Below, one piece after another: positions 1 through 7,669 of a DNA stretch of 19,746 nucleotides. The stretch covers positions 1 through 19,746 of the forward strand of contig CAZZKJ010000046.1 in the NCBI GenBank assembly GCA_964654695.1, written 5' to 3'. Made by a program: the position numbers and the translations under genes. The notes under the pieces are model-generated. The model saw only the letters and a list, made by a program, of their open reading frames with translations. It had not been told where the DNA came from and made no database searches. This DNA comes from CAZZKJ01 sp964654695 (GTDB lineage: Bacteria; Krumholzibacteriota; Krumholzibacteriia; WVZY01). The stretch's first letter is position 1. Each line of letters starts with the position of its first letter.

Positions 1-2
1 CA

Positions 3-51
3 GTTTTTCACGAGCACGAGGGGTGATCAGCGACAGGACCCGCGCGGCACT
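3..51. repeat. Dispersed intergenic repeat, left copy (partial)
   Basis: These 49 bases are identical, in the same orientation, to 19692-19740 at the other end of the window. The sequence contains CACGAGCACGAGGGGTGATC and ends in CCCGCGCGGCACT. The right edge lies 17 bases before the likely start codon of the MOSC gene. The right-end copy sits inside a larger imperfect palindrome whose left half would fall upstream of position 1 here, so this copy is probably cut by the window edge. No long open frame is carried through it. It may be a REP/MITE-like element. Confidence 0.85.
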
Positions 52-68
52 CAGCAAAGGAGTTGTTG

Positions 69-500
69 TTGACCGGAGAAATTTACAAGATTTCTATTTC
101 AACTAAGAAAGGTAAAAAGAAAAGAAACACATATAAAGCCCGGCTCGAAGAGAACTTCGGTATTGTCCATGACGCCCATGCCGGCACCGAGAGACAGGTA
201 TCGCTCCTAGCGTTCGAATCTTTCGACAAAATAAGAACCCGGTTGCCTGAAATAAAACCCGGCGAATTTGCCGAAAACATCACGACACGCGGTCTCAATC
301 TGGAACAGGCGGAAGTGGGAAGGAATCTGCTGGCAGGCGATCACGTTGTGCTGGTCATTACCGAAGTCGGCAAGGAATGCCATGAAGGCTGCTATATAAA
401 AAAAGAAGTGGGTGACTGCATTATGCCGCGAGAAGGCGTATTCGCGCGGGTCGCCCGCGGAGGGATGATAAAAGAAGGCGACCCGATCAAATGGATTTGA
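69..500 (+). CDS. MOSC domain protein (molybdenum cofactor-related)
   Basis: This 143-residue protein is a stand-alone MOSC domain, a cytoplasmic fold related to the C-terminal domain of molybdenum cofactor sulfurase. It binds or transfers sulfur or cofactor through a conserved cysteine. Visible family features are GIVHDAHAG (about 32-40), PGEFAENITT (about 64-73), the cysteine-rich stretch GKECHEGCYIKKEVGDCIMP (101-120, with C104, C108 and C117) and a closing GGMIKEGDPI. Length is normal for the short MOSC type that often accompanies moaC/mogA genes; any such partners would lie left of the window. Three TTG codons in a row (63, 66, 69) could start it. The third is best placed, 6 bases after AAGGAG at 57-62. 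The exact substrate is not known. Confidence 0.85.
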   Translation: MTGEIYKISISTKKGKKKRNTYKARLEENFGIVHDAHAGTERQVSLLAFESFDKIRTRLPEIKPGEFAENITTRGLNLEQAEVGRNLLAGDHVVLVITEVGKECHEGCYIKKEVGDCIMPREGVFARVARGGMIKEGDPIKWI

Positions 501-530
501 AACCGGGCCGCCCATGCACTTTTTTTTCAT

Positions 531-552
531 AAAGAGCGCCGGGCGCTCTTTT
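531..552 (+). terminator. Hairpin terminator between convergent genes
   Basis: AAAGAGCG at 531-538 pairs perfectly with CGCTCTTT at 544-551 around a small CCGGG loop (a ninth C-G pair is possible), followed by a short T-rich run. It lies 30 bases past the MOSC stop and 13 bases past the stop of the convergent gene, so it could serve both strands. The T-run is better for the plus strand. Confidence 0.65.
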
Positions 553-564
553 GATATTTACCGT

Positions 565-1347
565 CTATTCGTAAAGACTCTTGATGCTCCCCCATGTCGA
601 ACTCCGGGCCGGAACGGTGGCGGGATTGAACACCCCTGTCTGCTGCAGCGACATAACCGGAAGGAGGGGATCCGCGGGCGAATTCGGACTCACATCCACA
701 AATACATCGAAGAAGCTGTCCACCGACGTTTGATTGCGCCGGGCCACCGACACGTTTGTAACCCTGAGTTCCGGCGGCACCGTTCCGTGCAGAGTTATAC
801 GGTGGCGCCTGTCAGGGGCGAAATCAATCTCGTATATAATATCGAAAAAAGAATCGATGAAATATACATCGAAATACCGGCGGTCGTCATCAACGGGGAA
901 TCCCGTGTTAAGAGATGCAAGCGACGCCGGTCCTCCGCCCGTACCGTTGTAGCTGAAAGCAATATCGAAGAAGCTGTCGACACAGAAATCGCAGGGATCA
1001 TATGTAGTATCACCCGCCGCCGAATAGTCAATATCGAAGAATGAATCAACTCCGAAGGAACCCACGCCGGCGCCGCTGTCCCTGGCGGACATATCGGTTG
1101 GATAATCCCATCCGGTGGCGGCGCGCTGGCACTGATCCAATGTGACTAGGCATGCGCCGTCCGCCACGAGCGATCCGCTCACCATGTGGGCGACGGTACC
1201 CTCCTGGGCCGCATTCGGATACGGCGGACCGCTGGAAGGAGCCAATTCAGTAAATATATCAAAGAACGAATCCTGGGCAAATGAGACGGCGGGAACTACA
1301 GTAAATACAAGAACGAGGATACTGAGAACGATAGCAAAAGATCGCAT
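565..1347 (-). CDS. Secreted DSFFDI-repeat protein of unknown function
   Basis: I do not recognise this 260-residue protein. It starts at the ATG at 1347, after AGGGAGG 6 bases upstream. The first 24 residues form a clear Sec signal peptide ending in VSFA, with no lipobox, so the mature protein should be exported and soluble or surface-bound. The mature chain has five near-identical motifs, DSFFDI at residues 26, 101, 124 and 165 and DSFFDV at 210, plus a degenerate RRYFDVYF at 156-163. Each is followed by alternating hydrophobic residues (such as FTEL, IYEI, FVDV), suggesting a repeated beta-strand. Spacings are irregular (75, 23, 41, 45). There are four cysteines (66, 73, 119, 122). The C-terminus reads STWGSIKSLYE. 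It has its own promoter and a convergent neighbour. A longer reading frame to 1494 lacks a ribosome site and overlaps the promoter. Confidence 0.8.
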   Translation of the reverse strand: MRSFAIVLSILVLVFTVVPAVSFAQDSFFDIFTELAPSSGPPYPNAAQEGTVAHMVSGSLVADGACLVTLDQCQRAATGWDYPTDMSARDSGAGVGSFGVDSFFDIDYSAAGDTTYDPCDFCVDSFFDIAFSYNGTGGGPASLASLNTGFPVDDDRRYFDVYFIDSFFDIIYEIDFAPDRRHRITLHGTVPPELRVTNVSVARRNQTSVDSFFDVFVDVSPNSPADPLLPVMSLQQTGVFNPATVPARSSTWGSIKSLYE

Positions 1348-1465
1348 AATAGCCTCCCTTAAATGAATTGATTGTGCCGGACCTGCTGGCGAAATGGACT
1401 CGCACTTGTACGTCGCCTGCGGTCGGCTCAAAAAAAAGCGTGAGAATTTATGTAATTCGGTATCC

Positions 1466-1494
1466 ATAATATCAGAAATAATCCGGCTTGTCAA
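1466..1494 (-). promoter_or_regulatory. Sigma-70-type promoter for the DSFFDI gene
   Basis: On the minus strand TTGACA (1494-1489) and TATTAT (1471-1466) are exactly 17 bases apart, close to the bacterial housekeeping consensus. Transcription would start near 1459 and leave a leader of about 110 bases before the ATG at 1347. It lies between the S46 stop and this gene, so the gene can be expressed independently of the peptidase. Confidence 0.7.
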
Positions 1495-1551
1495 CTTAAC
1501 AGTTTACCATACCAGACACTTAGCAGAGTCGCTTGCGAGCCGAAAAAAAGT

Positions 1552-3783
1552 TTATTGAACGACCTTCATTTCGCGGAGAAGTTCCTCGGCACCTGCAAAC
1601 TTGTCGAGAACGAATAGCACGTAGCGCGAATCGACATTTATCGTTCGCGTCAGCCGCGGTATAAAATGATAATCGGCGGATATGCTTTCGTAATTCCCGT
1701 CGAACACGAGCCCGATGAGTTCGCCGCGGCCGTTCAGGATGGGGCTTCCCGAATTGCCTCCTGTAACATCGTTAGTGGAAAGAAAATCCACCGGCACGTC
1801 ATGCACCGAACCGTCGGCGTATGAACCGAAATCCTTACTCTGATATAGCTGCCTCAGCTTTCGAGGCGAATCGAACGGCTCGCTGCCGGTTTGTTTCTCG
1901 ATAACGCCGGTCAGCGTAGTCAAGCAATCATAATGAACCGCATCAGCCGGAGAATATCCCTTAATCTCGCCAGCGGAAAGCCGCATAGTGCTGTTGGCGT
2001 CGGGATACAATAGATTGCCCTTGTATTTCATCCTCAACTGCATGAGGCGCGGCCGCAGTTTCTGAAGCGCTCCCCCGAACGCCTTGTTCCTGTCGCGCAG
2101 GATCTTCTTCTCTTTTTCGAGCTCCGCTGCGAACTGAATAAAAGGATCGTTCAAGGCCTTAAGCTTTTTCTCGGACATACCGAACATCTTCATCCGCTCG
2201 TCTTTATTGGTAACCTTTGTGTTCGCATAAAGATTATCTATAAAAGCATCCATTGCTTTCTCTGCTTCTTCGCCTGTTTTACCACCGCAAATCCCGTCTA
2301 CGGCCGCTATGCGCTGATCGGAAGGGAGTTCAACAGCGCGCATCATGAAATATTTCAGCACGCGTTTATCCGCCGGTTCATAGTACCTGAGATTGCCCAG
2401 TTCCAGCATTTTCTGCATGCGGGGTTTGTCGCGGTCCATGTATCCCGGATCCCTTTCGATATCTTTTTTCCCCCGTTCCGAACTCCACCTGTACAAGCTG
2501 TTCGCCGCACGCAGCGCAGAGCTCGCATATGTCATCCATCCCAAAGTGGAATTCTTTTCCCAGAAGGTCAGATAGTCGTCGTACTTGTCCTTGATGTCCT
2601 CGAGAACACCGCCGTATTTATCCATGAGTTTTGGATTGGCTTCGAGGAAACGCCGAAGCTCCATTTCTTCCCTGCGTTTTTTATCCACAAGATCGGCTTT
2701 GAGAAGACCTTCAAGCATCCCCTGGTTGTTCTTATAACTGTTGTTCAACCCCTTCACCATCGACGCCAGCTTGATGGCGGCCTCTTCGCTCCTTAACGAT
2801 TCATCATCGAGAATACCGATAACATCTTCATAGCGCTTGATGGCTTTGGGATAATACCTGTTCACGATAAAGTCCACCGAATACGAAGTACGGTACCTGC
2901 TCGTCCTCCCCGGGTAGCCGATCACCATCGTAAAGTCGCCTTCCTTGAAAGGATGATTAGATACAGTTAAGTAACGTTTGGGATGATACGGCACGTTATC
3001 CTTGGAATACTCGGCGCTTTTGCCGTTCGCGGCCACATAGGCACGCAGGAAAGAAAAGTCCCCGGTATGCCTCGGCCACATCCAGTTATCTATGTCTCCA
3101 CCGTATTCGCCGATTGAACGCGGAGGCGCGTAAACGATGCGGATATCCTTGATTTTAAAATAAGTAAACAGATAATATTCGAGGCCGCCGTAGAACGAAC
3201 TTACCCGGCATTCAACGTCTTTGCCTTTCTCGGCTTTTTTCACTATCTTTTTGATCTGTTTTTCAACGGCCTTGTACCGGTCGAGATCGCTCATTTTATC
3301 ATTAACGGCTCGTAATATTTTCTTAGTGACATCTTTGACATCCAAAAGAACCAGGATCTCATAACCCAGGGCCGGGACTTCCTCGTCCATTGACCCGGCC
3401 AGAAACCCTTCTTCTATGTAATTGCTCTTTACCGTGCTTCCTCTCTGAAGGGCGCCGAAAGCCACGTGATGATTCGTAATAATCAAACCGTCGAAAGACA
3501 CAAACGACCCCGTACCGCCGCCTATATTGACGATCGCGTTCGAGAGTCCTTTGCCTTTTATGTCGTATATATCTTTGAGTTCCAACTCGAGCCCGCGGGC
3601 CTTCCAGCCTTCCACCTTGTCAGGGTCGATTTTGTGCAGGAGCCACATACCTTCATCCGCTTTCAATTGCGGAACGCCAACAATCAGGAACAGGCCCGCG
3701 AAAGAAACGGCCAGAAGCCCCGTAATAATGAAAGAATGCAAGCGTGCGGCATTTATCCGAACGTTATGTTGTAATAATCGCAT
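1552..3783 (-). CDS. S46 family dipeptidyl-peptidase (DPP7/DPP11-like)
   Basis: This 743-residue exported serine peptidase belongs to family S46, periplasmic or surface enzymes that remove dipeptides from peptide N-termini. The chymotrypsin-like catalytic triad is intact by position: H106 in IITNHHVAFG, D242 in RHTGDFSFLRAY and S678 in TGGNSGSPIL. The usual LVFDGNYESI stretch follows the serine, and a largely helical central region typical of the family fills the middle. Residues about 17-42 are a signal peptide ending near QLKA. Length is close to the family norm of about 700-720. The ATG at 3783 has a strong AGGAGG site about 7 bases upstream. Specificity (hydrophobic versus acidic P1) is not assigned here. 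The same-strand gene upstream is a DUF3179 lipoprotein 115 bases away. Together with the S9 peptidase this suggests peptide use. Confidence 0.92.
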   Translation of the reverse strand: MRLLQHNVRINAARLHSFIITGLLAVSFAGLFLIVGVPQLKADEGMWLLHKIDPDKVEGWKARGLELELKDIYDIKGKGLSNAIVNIGGGTGSFVSFDGLIITNHHVAFGALQRGSTVKSNYIEEGFLAGSMDEEVPALGYEILVLLDVKDVTKKILRAVNDKMSDLDRYKAVEKQIKKIVKKAEKGKDVECRVSSFYGGLEYYLFTYFKIKDIRIVYAPPRSIGEYGGDIDNWMWPRHTGDFSFLRAYVAANGKSAEYSKDNVPYHPKRYLTVSNHPFKEGDFTMVIGYPGRTSRYRTSYSVDFIVNRYYPKAIKRYEDVIGILDDESLRSEEAAIKLASMVKGLNNSYKNNQGMLEGLLKADLVDKKRREEMELRRFLEANPKLMDKYGGVLEDIKDKYDDYLTFWEKNSTLGWMTYASSALRAANSLYRWSSERGKKDIERDPGYMDRDKPRMQKMLELGNLRYYEPADKRVLKYFMMRAVELPSDQRIAAVDGICGGKTGEEAEKAMDAFIDNLYANTKVTNKDERMKMFGMSEKKLKALNDPFIQFAAELEKEKKILRDRNKAFGGALQKLRPRLMQLRMKYKGNLLYPDANSTMRLSAGEIKGYSPADAVHYDCLTTLTGVIEKQTGSEPFDSPRKLRQLYQSKDFGSYADGSVHDVPVDFLSTNDVTGGNSGSPILNGRGELIGLVFDGNYESISADYHFIPRLTRTINVDSRYVLFVLDKFAGAEELLREMKVVQ

Positions 3784-3837
3784 CGATACCTCCTATGGGT
3801 TTTGACAGCGTGGGGGATGAATTTACTACGGAGTATC

Positions 3838-3859
3838 ATAGTGCAAAGTTTCGCACTAT
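3838..3859. promoter_or_regulatory. Perfect inverted repeat upstream of S46 gene, operator candidate
   Basis: ATAGTGC (3838-3844) and GCACTAT (3853-3859) form a perfect 7-base inverted repeat with an 8-base centre. On the minus strand a plausible -10 TATGAT overlaps its downstream arm, and a weak -35 (TTTAAT) lies 17 bases further up, so the palindrome would fill the promoter spacer as a repressor operator can. It lacks a T-run and is therefore a poor terminator for the DUF3179 gene. The promoter match is weak, so function is inferred. Confidence 0.35.
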
Positions 3860-3898
3860 TAAAATGCTTTCTGGGACCGATACGCTTATATTTCAAAC

Positions 3899-5212
3899 TT
3901 AGGGAATAAAAAGATCCGTAGCGGGATAAAAAGAGGCCCACGCAAACCAGAACACGCGAAGAGCGGTCAAATGTGCCAGTCTTCGCCCTGCCAGCGGTCC
4001 ATCGACGGCAATTCCATCAAATGTCCAGATCGATCCTGTTTCCGCGTCCTTGAAAAGCGGGAGCGCCTGTTTATCCCTGGCCAGGAACGAGAAGGTCAGG
4101 GCCCGGCCGTCGACAACGCGTTCGAACCCTGCGGTGGATGCAAAATTTGGATCATTCCACACTACGATGTCCGAGCCGCCGACATTATCATTTACTACGT
4201 AGAGTTTGCCAAAAGTTTTATAGGCCTTGGTCCCGGCAGCTGTTATAACACCGTAAACCGGCTCTTTTCTTTTCAATCGCGCATCCTCGTTTGAAAGCGG
4301 GAAAAATAATTCATTGTTCCGCCAGTAATCGCTGTAGGGATGCTGAAACGCGTCATACCCTCCGGCCGGCATGAATCCCGTGTTTTCGCTCAATACCTTG
4401 CCCCTGGGGAAAAGCAGCTTGAACATGGACCAGGTCATATCGAATATCACCGGCTCCACCGGCGTACACGTGCCATCTACGCCTCCTCCATAGAGCTGGG
4501 AATACAGACCCGGAAGGGTTCCGGTTTGGGGATCGTCCGTGTTGCGCCCGTACATAACCAGGTTGCCGTTATAAAGAAAACCCGAAACGCCAAAACTTTT
4601 TCCTCGTTTTGCATTAGGCTGGAAGCAGGGAAAATCATGATTGAAATGTAGGGCCCCGTCAACCAGGGGACAGTAGGTCAGATAAGAATAAAACTCACCG
4701 CCGGGATCCGACCAGCAAAGATTAACCACTTCATGATGAAGCAGGATCCTGACCGGGAATCCCCGTATCATGCCACCGTGCTCAATTGCTATTATTCGCT
4801 CGTTCACATCGAACTTGGGATCGGCTTTTGCGATGCTAATAAATTCCGGCTGATCGACCGCGGGAATTCCTTCGGGAAAGCCATCGATTATAAAGTAAGG
4901 ATTATCGACCGGGTCTTGAATAATGCCGAGCGGACAGGGCATCACAAATGTCGGCTCGGGATCGGCGGGTCTGGAAACCGCTACGAATCCGTCGGGAAGC
5001 AGGGAGTCGACAACGGTGCCGCCGGACCCGTTGTCTTCAACCAGGTCCGTCGGCTTTTCTTTGCAGCCGCTGAAAAACAAAATCAAAACGGCGGCCGACA
5101 TGATAACCAACCCTGTGATAAAAGCGCCTCGAACGGCCGCGCATGCAGAACACCCGGATCGGGATTTGATATTATTCAATCCCAACTCTTTGTAAAAACC
5201 GTTATCGTACAT
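3899..5212 (-). CDS. DUF3179 domain lipoprotein (copy 1)
   Basis: This 437-residue protein is a likely lipoprotein with a DUF3179 domain, a family with no settled biochemical role. A hydrophobic stretch (about 31-48) ends in a lipobox-like FFSGC with C50. The family core is clear: EGIPAVDQPEF (114-124), HHEVVN (159-164), LTYCPL (178-183), GVSGFLYNGNLVMYGR (208-223), VVNDNVGGSDIVVW and a FWFAWASFYPATDLFIP C-terminus. Cysteines in MPCPL (C93), TYCPL (C181) and GTCTP (C249) are matched in the second DUF3179 protein of this window. The N-terminal extension before the signal is longer than usual. The ATG at 5212 follows GGAG with 8 bases between. It is divergent from the flavo-iron-sulfur gene and upstream of the S46 gene. 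Confidence 0.88.
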   Translation of the reverse strand: MYDNGFYKELGLNNIKSRSGCSACAAVRGAFITGLVIMSAAVLILFFSGCKEKPTDLVEDNGSGGTVVDSLLPDGFVAVSRPADPEPTFVMPCPLGIIQDPVDNPYFIIDGFPEGIPAVDQPEFISIAKADPKFDVNERIIAIEHGGMIRGFPVRILLHHEVVNLCWSDPGGEFYSYLTYCPLVDGALHFNHDFPCFQPNAKRGKSFGVSGFLYNGNLVMYGRNTDDPQTGTLPGLYSQLYGGGVDGTCTPVEPVIFDMTWSMFKLLFPRGKVLSENTGFMPAGGYDAFQHPYSDYWRNNELFFPLSNEDARLKRKEPVYGVITAAGTKAYKTFGKLYVVNDNVGGSDIVVWNDPNFASTAGFERVVDGRALTFSFLARDKQALPLFKDAETGSIWTFDGIAVDGPLAGRRLAHLTALRVFWFAWASFYPATDLFIP

Positions 5213-5344
5213 GGCATTTTCTCCAATTCCTGAGCATGGATTATTAAAATAACTTTTTTCTTTTCATGCGGTTTGGTTTGTTTTAAGATAATATTTTCTA
5301 TTCCAATAGCCAAAGACTATTTCGGAGCCTAAAAGGTTTATTCT
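5213..5344. other. Intergenic region between divergent DUF3179 and redox genes
   Basis: This 132-base AT-rich stretch must hold the start signals for both divergent genes. A ribosome site lies at each end (GGAG near 5225 on the minus strand, AAAAGG near 5335 on the plus strand). A GATAAT near 5287-5292 could be a plus-strand -10, but no good -35 sits at the right distance. No clear operator or terminator is visible. Confidence 0.4.
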
Positions 5345-7651
5345 ATGATAAGCACGGTTAAGCGCTATATGAACTGGCTGCACCTGCAATGGCCTGCGGG
5401 CCTGGTTGAAAAGCTGCCTCTGTCCGGCGAGAACGGCAGTACAAACCTGCCGGGAGTCTATATAGCCGGCGATTTGCGTGGGGTTCCGCTTCTCAAGTTC
5501 TCCGCCGATTTTGGAGCCAGGGCTGTCAAATCCATCGTTGAAGATCCCGGTTTTCAATCCGAGCGCACCGCGAGCAATACATCCGGGGATTCCGGCATGC
5601 TGGATCTTGCGATACTGGGTGGCGGTATAGCCGGAATGGCAGCCGGGCTCGAAGCCCGGAAAGCCGGTCTGAGATTCGAGATACTAGAGGCCAACGAAGC
5701 TTTTTCCACTATAATAAATTTTCCCAAGGGAAAGCCCATTTACACCTACCCCAACGAAATGGTGCCCACGGGGGATCTCAGGTTTTCCGCCGAAATCAAA
5801 GAACTCCTTATTGAAGAGCTTATCGAACAGACTATTAAGACCGGTCTTGTCCCCCTGAAGGCCCGTGTCTTGTTCCTTCGGCGGCGGGGGACGCACATCG
5901 AAGTGCAAATCGAGAACGGAAAGCCGGTAAATGCGCTGCGCGTAATCATCGCCCTGGGCAGGAGCGGCGATTACCGGGAGATGGGCATCTCCGGTGAACG
6001 CCTGGACAAGGTGTATAACCGCCTTCATGATCCCCAGGATTACTGCTCCAAATCCGCGCTAGTGGTTGGAGGAGGCGACAGCGCTTTGGAAACGGCCGTC
6101 GCTCTGGGCATGTGTGGAGCGCATGTAACGCTATCCTACCGCAAAAAGGAATTTTCCCGTCCCAAAGCTGAAAATATCCAAAAGACCTATGCGCTTGCAC
6201 GGCCTCCCGAGAATAGAGCCAAAATTTCTTCATCAAGTCGTCCTGGAAACGGATATATAAAGCCGCCATCGACGCCCGGCAGCCTTCGTCTTGAATTGGG
6301 CTCTCATGTAAAGGAGATCCGGGACAAAGAAGTGCTTATTCAAACCGCCGGCAATGAAACCAAGACAATTGATAATGATGTCGTTTTCACAATGCTGGGG
6401 CGCGAAGCACCCCTGGAGTTTTTTCGACGCTCGGCCATCCGCATTGCCGGAGAGTGGACTGCGGGAAGAATTGCGGCGTTCGCGGCTTTCTTTCTTTTCT
6501 GCGTGGCTCTTTACAACTGGAAATCCGGCGGATTCCTGAGCACGGTTTCATACCACCACGGATGGTTTCCTTTTTCACTGGTGAAAACTTTCTCATCGGC
6601 AGCAGCCGATCCCAAAACGTTTATGGGCACCCTGGTTATTTCGGCATCGGGACCGGCATTCTGGTACACCCTCGCCTATTCAATCATAGTTGCTTTGTTC
6701 GGAATTCGCAGAATATCGCGCAGAAAAACTCCGTATATCACATTCCAGACCCTGACACTCGTATGCATACAAGTTATTCCTTTGTTTATTCTGCCGGAGG
6801 TAATACTTCCTCTTCTTGGGCACAACGGCCTCATTCCCGGGTGGCTCTCGCATGCGCTTTTTCCGGCGGTGAACTACGGACACGGCTATGAATTCTGGCG
6901 CGCATATGGGCTGATCCTGGCTTGGCCCCTGAATGTGTACAACGTCTTTACGGTTTCGCCTCTGCCGTGGTGGCTTTTTATCACGGTCATACAGACTTTT
7001 GTTATCATTCCAGTCCTCATATACTTTTGGGGAAAGGGCGCATACTGCGGATGGATATGTTCGTGCGGAGCGCTGGCGGAAACCTTGGGAGACGGACACC
7101 GCCACAAAATGCCGCACGGACCGGTATGGAACCGGCTCAATTTCATTGGGCAGGTAATTCTGGCCTCGGCGGTCGTGCTGCTGGTTGTTCGCATTATAGG
7201 GTGGACCCGTCCGGGCGATTCAGGTCTGAATTCGTTTTTCGAGCACCGGCTCCATGATTACAAATGGATTGTGGACGTTTTTCTTGCCGGAGCCGTGGGT
7301 TACGGGGCGTATTTTTGGCTGAGCGGGCGGGTTTGGTGCCGGTTCATGTGCCCCCTTGCCGCACTCATGCACATATACGCCCGTTTCAGCCGTTTCAGAA
7401 TAATTCCCGACAAGAAAAAGTGTATTTCATGCAATATGTGTACGGGAATCTGTCATCAGGGCATTGACGTGATGAGTTTTGCAAACAAGGGTCTACCGAT
7501 GGCCGATCCCGAATGCGTTCGCTGCTCGGCATGTCTTCACATCTGCCCTACAGGTGTGTTAACATTCGGAATGGTAAATAATGACGGCGAAACAATCCGT
7601 ACTGATGATCTCGAAACCAGCCCGTTGCGGATTGCTGGAAAAACCAACTGA
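5345..7651 (+). CDS. Membrane flavoprotein fused to NapH/NosR-like 4Fe-4S protein
   Basis: This 768-residue fusion has several parts. Residues 24-64 resemble the C-terminal FAD-binding tail of flavoprotein disulfide reductases (LPGVYIAGDLRGVPLLKFSA). Residues 86-360 form a thioredoxin-reductase/YpdA-like domain with an FAD motif GGGIAG (92-97), NFPKGKPIYTYP (125-136) and an NAD(P) motif GGGDSA (242-247). From about 374 to 660 there are several membrane segments holding CGWICSC (568-574) and CRFMCP (665-670), as in NapH/NosR/CcoG-type proteins. Two ferredoxin-type 4Fe-4S sites follow: C693, C696, C699, C703 and C724, C727, C730, C734. It probably passes electrons between NAD(P)H or flavin and a membrane or periplasmic partner; the direction and partner are unknown. 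The ATG has AAAGG 8 bases upstream. Ferritin follows 18 bases after the stop, so the two are probably co-transcribed. Confidence 0.85.
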   Translation: MISTVKRYMNWLHLQWPAGLVEKLPLSGENGSTNLPGVYIAGDLRGVPLLKFSADFGARAVKSIVEDPGFQSERTASNTSGDSGMLDLAILGGGIAGMAAGLEARKAGLRFEILEANEAFSTIINFPKGKPIYTYPNEMVPTGDLRFSAEIKELLIEELIEQTIKTGLVPLKARVLFLRRRGTHIEVQIENGKPVNALRVIIALGRSGDYREMGISGERLDKVYNRLHDPQDYCSKSALVVGGGDSALETAVALGMCGAHVTLSYRKKEFSRPKAENIQKTYALARPPENRAKISSSSRPGNGYIKPPSTPGSLRLELGSHVKEIRDKEVLIQTAGNETKTIDNDVVFTMLGREAPLEFFRRSAIRIAGEWTAGRIAAFAAFFLFCVALYNWKSGGFLSTVSYHHGWFPFSLVKTFSSAAADPKTFMGTLVISASGPAFWYTLAYSIIVALFGIRRISRRKTPYITFQTLTLVCIQVIPLFILPEVILPLLGHNGLIPGWLSHALFPAVNYGHGYEFWRAYGLILAWPLNVYNVFTVSPLPWWLFITVIQTFVIIPVLIYFWGKGAYCGWICSCGALAETLGDGHRHKMPHGPVWNRLNFIGQVILASAVVLLVVRIIGWTRPGDSGLNSFFEHRLHDYKWIVDVFLAGAVGYGAYFWLSGRVWCRFMCPLAALMHIYARFSRFRIIPDKKKCISCNMCTGICHQGIDVMSFANKGLPMADPECVRCSACLHICPTGVLTFGMVNNDGETIRTDDLETSPLRIAGKTN

Positions 7652-7669
7652 ACACTAAAGGAGGATTAC

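Noticed and set aside
514..1044. Plus-strand open frame of 176 codons opposite the DSFFDI gene
   Set aside because: It has no ribosome site, starts within the terminator region and lies antisense to a gene with clear protein-level constraint.
700..1272. The five motif-coding sites as a DNA repeat or CRISPR-like array
   Set aside because: Spacing is irregular, codons differ between copies and the region is a continuous signal-peptide-bearing reading frame.
1348..1460. Known riboswitch (such as cyclic-di-GMP type) in the DSFFDI leader
   Set aside because: No conserved riboswitch core could be matched by eye; left as an unassigned leader.
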